Shown one piece after another: positions 29,223-36,348 of a stretch of DNA of 36,348 nt. The translations under genes were made by a program, and so were the position numbers. The notes under the pieces were generated by a model that ran no database searches, was not told the DNA's origin, and saw only the letters and a list, made by a program, of their open reading frames with translations. The stretch's first letter is position 1, and each line of letters begins with the position of its first letter. This stretch comes from Candidatus Butyricicoccus avicola (lineage in GTDB: Bacteria; Bacillota; Clostridia; Oscillospirales; Butyricicoccaceae), in contig DWWZ01000052.1 of assembly GCA_019119435.1 (NCBI GenBank), forward strand, positions 1 to 36,348, read 5' to 3'.

Positions 29223-29663
29223 ATGAAGCAAGTAACCATCTATACCGACGGCGCATGTTCGGGCAATCCCGGCCCGGGCGGCTGGGGCGCCATTTTGCAG
29301 TACGGCGCGGCCAAAAAGGAGATCTCGGGCGGCGAGCCCCAGACCACGAACAACCGCATGGAGCTGATGGGCGTCATCTCGGCGCTCGAGCTGCTGCGCG
29401 AGCCCTGCCGCGTCGATCTCTACTCGGATTCCAAGTATGTCGTGGACGGCATCACCAAGGGCTGGGCCAAGGGCTGGAAGGCGCGCGGCTGGAAGAAGGC
29501 CGACAAATCCCCGGCCAAAAACCCCGAGCTGTGGGACCGGCTGCTGGCCCTGCTGGACGTGCATGAGGTCACGTTCCACTGGGTCAAGGGCCACGCGGAC
29601 AATCCGAACAACAACCGCTGCGATGAACTCGCCGTCGCCGAATGGAAAAAATACCGCCCGTGA
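29223..29663 (+). CDS. rnhA: Ribonuclease HI
   Basis: A 146-residue type 1 RNase H that cuts the RNA strand of RNA-DNA hybrids. The four acidic catalytic residues are visible: Asp in [14 protein letters not shown], Glu in NNRMELMG, Asp in YSDSKYV and Asp near the end in NNNRCDELA. The basic handle ([18 protein letters not shown]) and the HADNP loop resemble E. coli RNase HI. The track shows it inside a longer ORF from 28473; ATG 29223 starts the fold exactly. It is a single-gene unit. A small hairpin (GTGACGG / CCGTCAT, around 29661) follows without a U-run. Confidence 0.97.
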   Translation: MKQVTIYTDGACSGNPGPGGWGAILQYGAAKKEISGGEPQTTNNRMELMGVISALELLREPCRVDLYSDSKYVVDGITKGWAKGWKARGWKKADKSPAKNPELWDRLLALLDVHEVTFHWVKGHADNPNNNRCDELAVAEWKKYRP

Positions 29664-29974
29664 CGGATTGCCGTCATGCGGGCGCGCGCAGGCAGTTCTG
29701 CCCGGCAGATTCTTCACCGGTCCGAAAGAAAACCAAGAAATCCCCATTATTTTACGGCTTTTTTTCGTGAATTTGCACTGTTGTTAAAAAATTATGCAAG
29801 TACAAAAAAAATATCTTGCAAAAAATACAAAAAACCCATTGACGCGGGGCGGTTTTACGAGTATGATATATTTAGGAATAAATTGGAACGCTTGTACCCG
29901 CGGGGCGGATATTCGGCGTTAATATCCCGCGGCCGCGGCAAAAGCCGGCCCGGCCCGGCAAGGAGGACCTGATA
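29664..29974. other. rnhA-DUF4914 gene intergenic region
   Basis: A 311-bp gap. Its middle (29740-29840) is AT-rich and carries an inverted repeat, TGCAAG-14-CTTGCA (29795-29820), 18 bp upstream of the -35 box of the next gene. A short GC-rich leader with the ribosome site AAGGAGG follows. The repeat could be an operator. I see no RNA gene. Confidence 0.6.
29839..29867 (+). promoter_or_regulatory. Promoter of the DUF4914-like gene
   Basis: TTGACG (29839-29844) and TATGAT (29862-29867) are 17 bp apart, with about 107 bases of leader. The -10 region reads TATGATATATT, which fits the CcpN motif TRTGHYATAYW as I recall it from Bacillus; the match may be chance. Confidence 0.8.
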
Positions 29975-31846
29975 ATGAACCGATTTTTAAAGAAATTCAC
30001 CTGGACGCCCGAGCTGGCTGAGGTGCTCGAGGAGTGTAAGGGCGTCTCTGTGCCGCTGAGCAAGCAGGAGCTGTACGAGACCGTGTTCGGTACCGGCCAT
30101 CTGGGCAAGTTCGACGTGGTCTATGACGTGCCGGACCGCGGCCTGGTCTGCGAGGCGACCGTTGTGCGCGCCAAGAACGGCATCGTCGTCAACTATCCTG
30201 AGGATTATATGCGCCGCCGTGACCCGGACAGCATGCGCATCGGCGACGACAAGCCGACCGACAAGCCGCGCTTCAAGGACGTCTACGGCTATGACTTTGA
30301 CCAGTGCAAGAAGGAGACCTACGAGTGGCTCAAGACCCAGGAGCTCATCGTCATGCCCTTCAACGCCGGCGGCAACACCTATGGCTACGGCTCCATCCTG
30401 ATCTGCCCGCGCAACGCGGCCTTCTTCGCCTACTCCATGGCCCTGCTGCAGGGCTTTGTCTCGGCGGAGGAGTCCGAGGGCTTCAAGCCGCGCGCCATCG
30501 TCTATGTCGCGCCCCCCTTCCGCCACACCCACTTCGGCGGCAAGCAGGTCGTCGTGCACAACCGTCTGGACGACTGCCACGAAGTCTTCTCCTACAACCT
30601 CTATCCCGGCCCGTCCGCCAAGAAGGGCGTCTACTCGGTCCTGCTCGATATCGGTGAGCAGGAGGGCTGGGTCACCGCGCACGCGTCCTGCGGTCGCATG
30701 GTCACCCAGTACGACAATGAGCTCGTCATCATGCACGAGGGCGCATCGGGCGGCGGCAAGAGCGAGATGCTCCAGGACATCGCCCGCGCCGAGGACGGCC
30801 GCGTCGTGCTGTCCACCAACACCATCACCGGTGAGTCCACCTACCTGCACATGGGCCGCACCAGCCACATTGAGCCGGTCTGCGACGACATGGCGACCTG
30901 CTATCCCAAGCTGCAGAACGACAGCGGCAAGCTGGTCCTGGTCGACGGCGAGGACGGCTGGTTCCTGCGCATGGACGGCGTCACCCACTACGGCTGCGAC
31001 CCGGTCTACGAGCGCATCTGCACCGAGCCGGATGAGCCGCTTGTGTTCTTCAACATCCAGGGCGTGGTCGGCGCGACCAGCCTGATCTGGGAGCACACGC
31101 TGGACTCCAACGGCAAGCCCTGCCCCAACCCGCGCGCCATCGTCCCGCGCGCCAAGGTGCCGCACATCGTCAATGAGCCGGTCGAGGTCGACATCCGCTC
31201 GTTCGGCACCCGTATGCCCCCCTCCACCCGCGAGAACCCGAACTACGGCATCATGGGCATGCTGCACTTTATCCCGCCCGCACTGGCTTGGCTGTGGCGT
31301 CTGGTTGCGCCGCGCGGCTTTAACAACCCGTCGATCGTCGGCGGCGGCGAGCTCAAGAGCGAGGGCGTCGGCTCCTACTGGCCCTTTGCCACCGGCCAGC
31401 GCGTCAAGCAGGCCAACCTGCTGCTGCGCCAGATCGTGGACCACCCGAACACCCGCTACGTGCTGATCCCGAACCAGCACATCGGCGTCTACCACGTTGG
31501 CTTTGCGGCCGAGTGGATCAGCCGCGAGTGGCTGGCGCGCCACAACGGCCATATCAAGATGGATAAGCTGGAGCCCGCGCGCTGCCCGCTGCTGGGCTAT
31601 GCGCTCAAGGAAATGGTCATTGAGAGCCAGCCCATCCGCTCCAAGTTCCTGCGCACCGAGACCCAGGACCGCATGGGCGAGGACGGCTACGATGCCGGCG
31701 CAAAGATCCTGACCGACTTCTTTGCCAAGGAGCTCGACAAGTTCTACACGGACGACCTGGACCCGCTGGGCCGCGAGATCATCGACTGCTTCCGCCGCGG
31801 CGGCACGGTCGAGGACTACTGCAAGCTCACCCCGATGAAGCTGTAA
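29975..31846 (+). CDS. DUF4914-type protein with PEPCK/HPr-kinase-like P-loop
   Basis: A 623-residue protein that I place, from memory of its family pattern, in the uncharacterised DUF4914 family. A P-loop GASGGGKSEM is near residue 256. GKSE resembles HPr kinase, while the GxSGxGKS/T form is shared with ATP-type phosphoenolpyruvate carboxykinase. A second nucleotide-site-like motif, LVLVDGEDGWFLRMDG, follows at about 321-336 and recalls the metal-binding GDDEHGW of PEPCK. The PEPCK substrate-site pattern with paired Lys (GEIKKG) is not visible, so I do not call it PEPCK. No membrane helix or signal peptide is evident, so it is probably cytosolic. AAGGAGG precedes the ATG. It is a single-gene unit with a good promoter and terminator. 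The reaction is unknown; a phosphotransferase is the natural guess. Confidence 0.75.
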   Translation: MNRFLKKFTWTPELAEVLEECKGVSVPLSKQELYETVFGTGHLGKFDVVYDVPDRGLVCEATVVRAKNGIVVNYPEDYMRRRDPDSMRIGDDKPTDKPRFKDVYGYDFDQCKKETYEWLKTQELIVMPFNAGGNTYGYGSILICPRNAAFFAYSMALLQGFVSAEESEGFKPRAIVYVAPPFRHTHFGGKQVVVHNRLDDCHEVFSYNLYPGPSAKKGVYSVLLDIGEQEGWVTAHASCGRMVTQYDNELVIMHEGASGGGKSEMLQDIARAEDGRVVLSTNTITGESTYLHMGRTSHIEPVCDDMATCYPKLQNDSGKLVLVDGEDGWFLRMDGVTHYGCDPVYERICTEPDEPLVFFNIQGVVGATSLIWEHTLDSNGKPCPNPRAIVPRAKVPHIVNEPVEVDIRSFGTRMPPSTRENPNYGIMGMLHFIPPALAWLWRLVAPRGFNNPSIVGGGELKSEGVGSYWPFATGQRVKQANLLLRQIVDHPNTRYVLIPNQHIGVYHVGFAAEWISREWLARHNGHIKMDKLEPARCPLLGYALKEMVIESQPIRSKFLRTETQDRMGEDGYDAGAKILTDFFAKELDKFYTDDLDPLGREIIDCFRRGGTVEDYCKLTPMKL

Positions 31847-31860
31847 GGAACAATACAAAG

Positions 31861-31895
31861 ACCGAGGAAGAAATAATTCTTCCCCGGTTTTTTTG
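31861..31895 (+). terminator. Terminator of the DUF4914-like gene
   Basis: ACCGAGGAAGAA pairs with TTCTTCCCCGGT (one mismatch) around a 4-nt loop, followed by seven T. Confidence 0.9.
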
Positions 31896-31980
31896 TTTGC
31901 TGGATGCGCTGCGGTTGGCGGTTCAGAGCGATGGGAAAGTATCCTCACCTTTTATTTCGGCATAAAATATCAGATAACGC

Positions 31981-32009
31981 TTGAAAAAAGTTGCTAGATC
32001 CTGTATGAT
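31981..32009 (+). promoter_or_regulatory. Promoter of the small secreted protein gene
   Basis: TTGAAA (31981-31986) and TATGAT (32004-32009) are separated by 17 bp, about 40 bases before the start codon. Confidence 0.75.
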
Positions 32010-32050
32010 ACGGATAAGGAATCCATTCCTGTAAAAAGGAGTTGATATCA

Positions 32051-32509
32051 ATGAAAGGGCTTAGACGTTTCGCTGCACTGATGTGCGCGCTGATGCTGCT
32101 GATCGCAGCGCCTGTGCTCACATCGGCACGTGCCATTGAGATGGAAGAAAAACCGGGCGAAAGCAGTACCATCGTGCCGAGCACACTCTTACTCGAATGG
32201 GACTTGGATACTGGAAGCCGCGGGACAGACGAGACACCCTGTTTTCACATGGAAAAAGGCCACGGGCTGTATCTGCGCTGGTACTGTGATGTGCCTTCGG
32301 ATTCGGCACCCATCCACGTGTATCTCTATGATATCAATAAGGGCGCGATTGTATCTGCGATGTCCCCACAGATGGACCCAGGTGAGGAAAGGACAGAAGT
32401 TTTTTATGTCGGAGATGACAGCAGATTGAGTGAATTCCGGATTATGATTGAAAGTGTAACAGGTGGTACGGCATACGCGACCGTGCGTGCAGGCCAAATC
32501 CATCTATAG
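32051..32509 (+). CDS. Small secreted protein of unknown function
   Basis: I do not recognise this 152-residue protein. It has a clear signal peptide: basic MKGLRR, hydrophobic FAALMCALMLLIAAPVL, then a probable signal peptidase I site after TSARA. There is no lipobox Cys at the cleavage site. The mature part (about 122 residues) looks beta-rich, with alternating strands (LYLRWYCDV, IHVYLYDI, EFRIMIESV), and has two Cys. ATG 32051 was chosen over TTG 32042 because AAAGGAG lies 9 bases before it. It has its own promoter and terminator. Codon use is more AT-rich than in neighbouring genes, which suggests recent acquisition or weak expression selection. Confidence 0.85.
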   Translation: MKGLRRFAALMCALMLLIAAPVLTSARAIEMEEKPGESSTIVPSTLLLEWDLDTGSRGTDETPCFHMEKGHGLYLRWYCDVPSDSAPIHVYLYDINKGAIVSAMSPQMDPGEERTEVFYVGDDSRLSEFRIMIESVTGGTAYATVRAGQIHL

Positions 32510-32528
32510 ACATCCAGAGAAAAAAGTA

Positions 32529-32559
32529 AAAAGTGCCGCCCCACCGGGGCGGCACTTTT
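32529..32559 (+). terminator. Terminator of the secreted protein gene
   Basis: A perfect 14-bp stem AAAAGTGCCGCCCC / GGGGCGGCACTTTT with loop ACC, one of the strongest hairpins in the window. The A/T ends would let it act from either side. Confidence 0.92.
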
Positions 32560-32631
32560 CATGCTGTTTACATCGGGCTATGCGCAAACAACCCAGCAGC
32601 CTTATGGAAAACGCAGGAATTTCATAAAATG

Positions 32632-32662
32632 AAAAAACCTCTTCGCATAGACGAAGAGGTTT
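32632..32662 (-). terminator. Terminator of the ferredoxin gene
   Basis: A perfect 11-bp stem AAACCTCTTCG / CGAAGAGGTTT with a 6-nt loop and a U-run on the minus strand, 28 bases past the ferredoxin stop. Confidence 0.9.
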
Positions 32663-32690
32663 CTCACTTTTTAAGAGAATCCGTCAGGAA

Positions 32691-32861
32691 TTAGCCCTGA
32701 GAGATCGCACCAACCGGGCAAGCGCCAGCGCAGGTACCGCAGTCAACACAAGCGTCTGCGTTGATTACGTACTGGCCGTCGCCCTCAGAGATCGCGCCAA
32801 CCGGGCACTCACCTGCGCAGGTACCGCAGCTGATGCAAGCGCCAGAAATTACGTATGCCAT
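32691..32861 (-). CDS. 2[4Fe-4S] ferredoxin
   Basis: A 56-residue clostridial-type ferredoxin, too short for the ORF track. Translation gives MAYVISGACISCGTCAGECP and a second half with CVDCGTCAGACPVGAISQG, so there are two CxxCxxCxxxCP motifs, each supplying three ligands to one cluster and one to the other. It is a low-potential electron carrier for anaerobic enzymes such as pyruvate:ferredoxin oxidoreductase and hydrogenase, and supports an anaerobic lifestyle. GGAGG lies 10 bases before the ATG. The gene is single, faces away from ctsR, and has its own promoter and terminator. The two halves are near repeats of each other, as usual in this family. Confidence 0.97.
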   Translation of the reverse strand: MAYVISGACISCGTCAGECPVGAISEGDGQYVINADACVDCGTCAGACPVGAISQG

Positions 32862-32894
32862 GGGAAAAGCACCTCCAATTCAAATTACATTCTT

Positions 32895-32922
32895 ATTCTA
32901 ACATAAGTTTTAAAAAAGGCAA
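32895..32922 (-). promoter_or_regulatory. Ferredoxin gene promoter
   Basis: On the minus strand TTGCCT (32922-32917) and TAGAAT (32900-32895) are 16 bp apart, about 35 bases upstream of the start codon. Confidence 0.7.
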
Positions 32923-33133
32923 GGGTTTTGCTTAATGTTAGCTATATGCAACTTATTACAGCCCGAAAAAGTTCCAAAATCCGCCGTTTTCTGCACGTCC
33001 TTCCTGGGCATCCTAAATGCGGATCGCCCAATACATCAGAGAAAGGTCAGAAATTTAAAAAAGTTAGAAAAAATGAGATGACGTGAGAAAACAAGAGAAA
33101 ACATGAGATTTTATTTTGCTCATCCAGAATAAA

Positions 33134-33150
33134 GGTCAGAGAAGGTCAGA
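33134..33150. promoter_or_regulatory. CtsR operator 1
   Basis: GGTCAGA-GAA-GGTCAGA is a tandem heptad with 3-bp spacing, matching the CtsR box (RGTCAAANANRGTCAAA) closely. It ends 8 bp upstream of the ctsR -35 box. Confidence 0.9.
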
Positions 33151-33158
33151 AATTTTTC

Positions 33159-33186
33159 TTGCCTTTCTTCGGAATGCGAGTATAAT
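33159..33186 (+). promoter_or_regulatory. ctsR operon promoter
   Basis: TTGCCT (33159-33164) and a perfect TATAAT (33181-33186) are 16 bp apart and lie between two CtsR boxes. Confidence 0.85.
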
Positions 33187-33197
33187 AAGAATTACAA

Positions 33198-33214
33198 GGT
33201 CAGGAAAGGTCAGA
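33198..33214. promoter_or_regulatory. CtsR operator 2
   Basis: GGTCAGG-AAA-GGTCAGA is a second tandem heptad, starting just downstream of the expected transcription start. Repressor bound here would block escape of RNA polymerase. Confidence 0.88.
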
Positions 33215-33259
33215 AGAAAGGCCCGGGGACCTTGGAGAACAAGAATCGAGGTCACGCTT

Positions 33260-33712
33260 ATGAAAATGTCAGATTCCATCGCAGCCTTCATTATGGACTG
33301 CCTGTCCGATGGCGGCGGCGTTGCAGAGCTTCAGCGGCGCGGCCTGGCGGAGCGTTTTTCCTGTGTGCCCAGCCAGATCAACTATGTCATCGAAACCCGG
33401 TTCACTCCGGAGAACGGTTATCTGGTGGAGTCCAGGCGCGGCGGAGGCGGCTATATCCGCATCGTCCGCGTGCAGGACGACAAGCAGCGCATGCTGCTCG
33501 AGGCCGCACGCGCGGCCGGCGGGCATCTGACGCAGAATGAGGCCGCGCGCCTCATCCGGTCGTTCATCTCGATCGGGCTGCTCACCTCCCGCGAGGGCAA
33601 GCTGCTCATGGGCGCCTGCACCGACGGCGCCCTGTCTGAGGTCCCGGCGGACAGCCGCGACCGGGTGCGCGCCGCTGTGTTCCGGTGCGCCATCCTGGGC
33701 ATCACCACCTAA
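33260..33712 (+). CDS. ctsR: Transcriptional repressor CtsR
   Basis: A 150-residue repressor of class III heat-shock genes. The N-terminal winged helix-turn-helix covers about residues 1-75, with FSCVPSQINYVIETRFTPENGYLVESRRGGGGYIRI. The RGGGGYIRI wing is the heat-sensing glycine-rich loop. The C-terminal part dimerises and is the target of McsB and ClpCP. The track ORF starts at 33116, inside the operator region. ATG 33260 has GAGG about 8 bases before it and gives the family N-terminus (ATG 33266 is an alternative). It is first in the ctsR-mcsA-mcsB-clpC operon and represses itself through the two boxes. Confidence 0.96.
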   Translation: MKMSDSIAAFIMDCLSDGGGVAELQRRGLAERFSCVPSQINYVIETRFTPENGYLVESRRGGGGYIRIVRVQDDKQRMLLEAARAAGGHLTQNEAARLIRSFISIGLLTSREGKLLMGACTDGALSEVPADSRDRVRAAVFRCAILGITT

Positions 33713-33763
33713 ATCCCATTGTAAACACAAGTTTTCTTTTTGAATAGAAGGAGTTGACCCTTT

Positions 33764-34318
33764 ATGTTGTGTCAGAACTGTGGTAAGAACGAAGCAACCA
33801 TGTACTTTCGGCAGACCATCAACGGTCAGACCAAGGAAATGCATCTGTGCCCCGACTGCGCGAACCAGCTCGGCATCCAGAATACGTTCGCTCAGAATTT
33901 CCAGTCAGCCTTTGCAGAACCGCTTGGCTCCTGGTTTGACAATGACCCGTTTTTCAGCCATCCGTTCCAGTCGTTCTTCGGCGCGCCGTTCACGCAGACC
34001 GCGCAGATCGGCTCGGGCCGCCGCTGTCCGACCTGCGGCATGACCGAGTCCGAATTGCAGCGCACCGGCCGCGTGGGCTGCGCCGACTGTTACAAGACGT
34101 TTGAAGACATCCTGACCCCGTATATCCGCAAGCTGCAGGGCGCGACCGCTCATGTCGGCCAGGCGCCCAAGACCGCAGAAAATCCTGCACAGCCTGTGGA
34201 AAACCCGGTTGACTCGCTGAAGGCAAAGCTTTCTGAGGCGGTCAAGCAGGAAAACTATGAGGAAGCCGCGCGCCTGCGCGACGAGATCCGTCGACTGGAG
34301 GGACAGAACAATGCGTAA
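33764..34318 (+). CDS. mcsA: McsA, activator of the arginine kinase McsB
   Basis: A 184-residue zinc protein. Four Cys pairs (CQNC, CPDC, CPTC, CADC) form the N-terminal and middle metal sites, and a UVR domain lies at the C-terminus (DSLKAKLSEAVKQENYEEAARLRDEIRRLE). It binds and activates McsB and helps hand substrates to ClpC. The stretch between the zinc sites (about 40-82) is rich in Phe, Gln and Ser. AAGGAG precedes the ATG. Its stop overlaps mcsB by 8 bases, so the two partners are made together. Confidence 0.95.
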   Translation: MLCQNCGKNEATMYFRQTINGQTKEMHLCPDCANQLGIQNTFAQNFQSAFAEPLGSWFDNDPFFSHPFQSFFGAPFTQTAQIGSGRRCPTCGMTESELQRTGRVGCADCYKTFEDILTPYIRKLQGATAHVGQAPKTAENPAQPVENPVDSLKAKLSEAVKQENYEEAARLRDEIRRLEGQNNA

Positions 34319-35318
34319 CTTTGCAATTCACGGCGGCTTTACCGGCCTTGCCGCTTCGACCCGCGTGCGTCTCGCGCGCAATGTAAAAGGCTATCCGTAC
34401 CGGAACTTGACGCCCGGCCAGCAGAATGAGATCGCCCAAAAGGTCTGGGACGCCATCTCGGCCGCCCCGGCCGTGGCGAACGGCCTGCACATGACCGAGG
34501 TGCGCGCCGGCAGCCAGGAGGCCATGCAGCTCATCGAGCGCCACATGATCTCCCCGGAATTTGCCCAGCGCGGCGGCCACCTCATCGCCTCGGACAGCGG
34601 CGACATCGCCATCATGCTCGGCGAGGAGGACCACATCCGCCTGCAGGTCATGGGCACCGGCCTGTGCCCCAAGGAGTGCATGCAGACCGCAAGACGGCTG
34701 GCAGAGCTCATCGAGAACCGTGTCCCCTTTGATTACAGTGACAAGTTGGGATACCTGACCGCCTGTCCGTCCAACCTGGGCACCGGCCTGCGCGTGTCGG
34801 TCATGCTGCATTTGCCGGTTTTGACCCAGACGGGCGCGGCGTCGCGTTTGGTGAGCTGGGCGGCCCGCCAGGGCCTTGCGGTGCGCGGCGCATACGGCGA
34901 GGGCACCCGCGCGGCCGGCGGCTTCTATCAGCTGTCCAACCAGATCACCCTGGGCCGCAGCGAGGACGCCATCGTAGACAAGATGGTCGAGGCCGCGACC
35001 GAGGTCATCGACCAGGAGAAGAAGGCCCGCGAGCAGCTGCGCGCGGCGGGTGAAGATGCGCTCTTTGACCGCATCGCCCGTGCAGCCGGCGTCCTGCGCC
35101 ATGCGCGTCTGCTGTCGTCCGATGAGGCGGCAAGCTGCATCTCCGATGTGCTCGTCGGCCTGCAGATGGGCTATCTGACCGGCACCGAGGCCGAAGACCT
35201 CATCGAGGCCGAGCAGGACACCCGCCCGGCGCTCATCGCAGGGAACCCGAACGAGCGCGACCGCATCCGCGCCGAAAAGCTCAGACAGGTCACAAAGGAC
35301 CTGCGTATCGCAGACTAA
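34311..35318 (+). CDS. mcsB: Protein-arginine kinase McsB
   Basis: A 335-residue phosphagen-kinase-fold enzyme that phosphorylates arginine residues and so marks proteins for Clp[19 protein letters not shown] opens the nucleotide-binding part. [12 protein letters not shown] carries the catalytic acid, and [18 protein letters not shown] carries the conserved Cys and the phosphate-binding Arg. The C-terminal tail has RDRIRA, which fits the RDXXRA motif that binds phosphoarginine allosterically. The track ORF starts at 34257; ATG 34311 has GGAGGG upstream and matches the family start. It overlaps mcsA by 8 bases. Confidence 0.97.
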   Translation: MRNFAIHGGFTGLAASTRVRLARNVKGYPYRNLTPGQQNEIAQKVWDAISAAPAVANGLHMTEVRAGSQEAMQLIERHMISPEFAQRGGHLIASDSGDIAIMLGEEDHIRLQVMGTGLCPKECMQTARRLAELIENRVPFDYSDKLGYLTACPSNLGTGLRVSVMLHLPVLTQTGAASRLVSWAARQGLAVRGAYGEGTRAAGGFYQLSNQITLGRSEDAIVDKMVEAATEVIDQEKKAREQLRAAGEDALFDRIARAAGVLRHARLLSSDEAASCISDVLVGLQMGYLTGTEAEDLIEAEQDTRPALIAGNPNERDRIRAEKLRQVTKDLRIAD

Positions 35319-35330
35319 ATCCCCTTCCTG

Positions 35331-35365
35331 CCCTGTCCTGCGCCCGCTTGGGCCGCAGGACAGGG
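35331..35365 (+). other. Large hairpin between mcsB and clpC
   Basis: CCCTGTCCTGCG pairs perfectly with CGCAGGACAGGG around an 11-nt loop that can itself pair (CCC/GGG). No U-run follows, so it is not an obvious terminator. It could shape relative expression of clpC by processing or stability. The ribosome site AAAGGAG of clpC is about 40 bases downstream. Confidence 0.6.
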
Positions 35366-35416
35366 AGATCAATCAATCTATTTGAAACTTCTCTCCACCG
35401 AAAGGAGTGTTGCTTT

Positions 35417-36348
35417 ATGGCTTTTAACAATCGATTCACAGACCGTGCGTCGGCCGCGATCCAGCTTGCGCAGGAGGCGGCCGGCCGTATGGGTCATAAC
35501 TATGTCGGCTCCGAGCATCTGCTCGACGGCCTGCTGCTCGAGGGCGGCGGCATGGCGGCCAAGGTCCTGTCCGAGGCCGGTGTCACGACAGAAAATATTG
35601 AAAAGCAGATCGAAAAGCTGGTCGGCTTCGGCGCGCCCGACCCGTCTGCCCCGCAGGGCCTGACGCCGCGCACCAAGCGCATCGTCGAGCTGGCCGTCGC
35701 GGCGGCGTCCCAGATGGGCCACAGCTACGTCGGCACCGAGCACCTGCTGTTCGGCCTGCTGCATGAGGGCCAGAATGTGGCCATCACCATCCTCAATAAC
35801 CTGGGTGTCGACCCGCGCGCGCTGCTCAACAAGCTTGCGCAGCACATGGGCGAGAGCCAGGGCGCGGCCGGCCAGGCCGGCGCAGACGGCCCGTCCGAGC
35901 CGGCGGCTGCCGGCGGCGCTGGCAAGGCGCTGGCCCAGTACGGCAAGGACCTGACAAAGGCCGCCCGCGAGGGCAAGCTTGACCCGGTCATCGGCCGCCA
36001 GAAGGAGATCGACCGCGTCATCCAGATCCTGTCCCGCCGCACCAAGAATAACCCGGCGCTCGTCGGCGACCCTGGCGTTGGCAAGACGGCCGTCGCAGAG
36101 GGCCTGGCCGAAAAGATCGCGGCGGGCGATGTGCCGGATAACCTCAAGGACAAGAAGCTCATCGCCCTGGACCTGACCGGCATGATCGCCGGCGCCAAGT
36201 ACCGCGGCGAGTTCGAAGAACGCCTCAAAGCAGTCTTGAATGAGGTGCGCAAATCCGAAGGGCGTATCTTACTGTTTATCGATGAGCTGCACACCATTGT
36301 GGGTGCCGGCAAGACTGAAGGCTCCATGGATGCCGGCAACTTGCTCAA
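35417..36348 (+). CDS. clpC: ATP-dependent Clp protease ATP-binding subunit ClpC (3' truncated)
   Basis: The first 310 codons of ClpC, the AAA+ unfoldase that feeds ClpP; not listed in the track because the frame runs off the window. Two Clp N-terminal repeats are visible ([20 protein letters not shown] and [20 protein letters not shown]), the usual docking sites for phosphoarginine and adaptors. A Gly/Ala-rich linker follows, then the first AAA domain with [17 protein letters not shown], Walker [14 protein letters not shown] at about 217-229 and Walker B LLFIDELH near 288. The start has AAAGGAG 9 bases upstream. It is the last visible gene of the CtsR operon. Confidence 0.97.
   Translation, partial: MAFNNRFTDRASAAIQLAQEAAGRMGHNYVGSEHLLDGLLLEGGGMAAKVLSEAGVTTENIEKQIEKLVGFGAPDPSAPQGLTPRTKRIVELAVAAASQMGHSYVGTEHLLFGLLHEGQNVAITILNNLGVDPRALLNKLAQHMGESQGAAGQAGADGPSEPAAAGGAGKALAQYGKDLTKAAREGKLDPVIGRQKEIDRVIQILSRRTKNNPALVGDPGVGKTAVAEGLAEKIAAGDVPDNLKDKKLIALDLTGMIAGAKYRGEFEERLKAVLNEVRKSEGRILLFIDELHTIVGAGKTEGSMDAGNLL

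Larger units (their letters stand above)
32862..33259. other. Divergent ferredoxin-ctsR intergenic region
   Basis: A 398-bp gap with two promoters and CtsR boxes. Its middle part (about 33040-33118) is purine-rich with imperfect tandem units, GAGAAAACA-AGAGAAAACA, and a lone CtsR half-site, GGTCAGA at 33045-33051, with a degenerate partner GTTAGAA. I see no CIRCE element and no RNA gene. Confidence 0.7.

Noticed and set aside
29975-31846. Canonical phosphoenolpyruvate carboxykinase
   Set aside because: The P-loop resembles the superfamily, but the PEPCK substrate-site signature with paired Lys is not visible and the P-loop ends in GKSE rather than GKTT.
29987-31948. 653-aa minus-strand ORF opposite the DUF4914-like gene
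   Set aside because: Composition is typical of the reverse frame of a high-GC gene. The plus-strand gene has promoter, ribosome site, terminator and coherent motifs.

Overview
The window is a GC-rich (by eye above 60%), gene-dense bacterial chromosome segment centred on the replication origin of a Gram-positive bacterium. Family content and order fit the class Clostridia, most likely a high-GC gut member of the Oscillospirales. The order rsmG-mnmG-mnmE-jag-yidC-yidD-rnpA-rpmH / oriC / dnaA-dnaN-yaaA-recF-remB-gyrB-gyrA is the classical Firmicutes origin order. The CtsR/McsA/McsB/ClpC stress operon and the Noc/ParB pair are also Firmicutes traits. The species call is inference; no rRNA gene is present.

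Layout: the 3' part of ftsH (+) enters at the left edge. It is followed by three minus-strand accessory genes: a penicillin V acylase-like choloylglycine hydrolase, a PutP sodium/solute symporter and a TetR regulator. An inverted repeat upstream of the putP promoter is a candidate operator. Next come serS, a membrane-anchored coiled-coil protein, parB and parA (all minus), a perfect parS site, and a noc gene on the opposite strand. Then rsmG, mnmG and mnmE, and the jag-yidC-yidD-rnpA-rpmH group run leftwards from the origin. From about 17.4 kb rightwards, dnaA, dnaN, yaaA, recF, remB, gyrB and gyrA run on the plus strand.

The origin is bipartite. DnaA boxes lie upstream of dnaA, and a larger array lies between dnaA and dnaN. 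The second array carries a DnaA-trio-like motif running into an AT-rich stretch. A third DnaA-box/AT-rich patch lies between mnmG and mnmE, about 5 kb away. Two parS sites (8498 and 20313) bracket the origin. A 12/14 match to the Noc binding site lies in the dnaA-dnaN gap.

Right of gyrA are a CPA2-type Na+/H+ antiporter, an eight-helix membrane protein of unknown function, RNase HI, a 623-residue P-loop protein that I place in the uncharacterised DUF4914 family (PEPCK/HPr-kinase-like), a small secreted protein of different base composition, a 2[4Fe-4S] ferredoxin (minus), and the ctsR-mcsA-mcsB-clpC operon. That operon's promoter is bracketed by two CtsR boxes. clpC runs off the right edge.

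Most of the window is core machinery for replication, segregation, membrane insertion, tRNA modification and protein quality control. The least explained items are the DUF4914-like protein, the parB-serS coiled-coil protein, the eight-helix membrane protein, the mnmG-mnmE DnaA-box patch and the putP operator. I saw no CRISPR array, tRNA, rRNA, insertion sequence or prophage gene.
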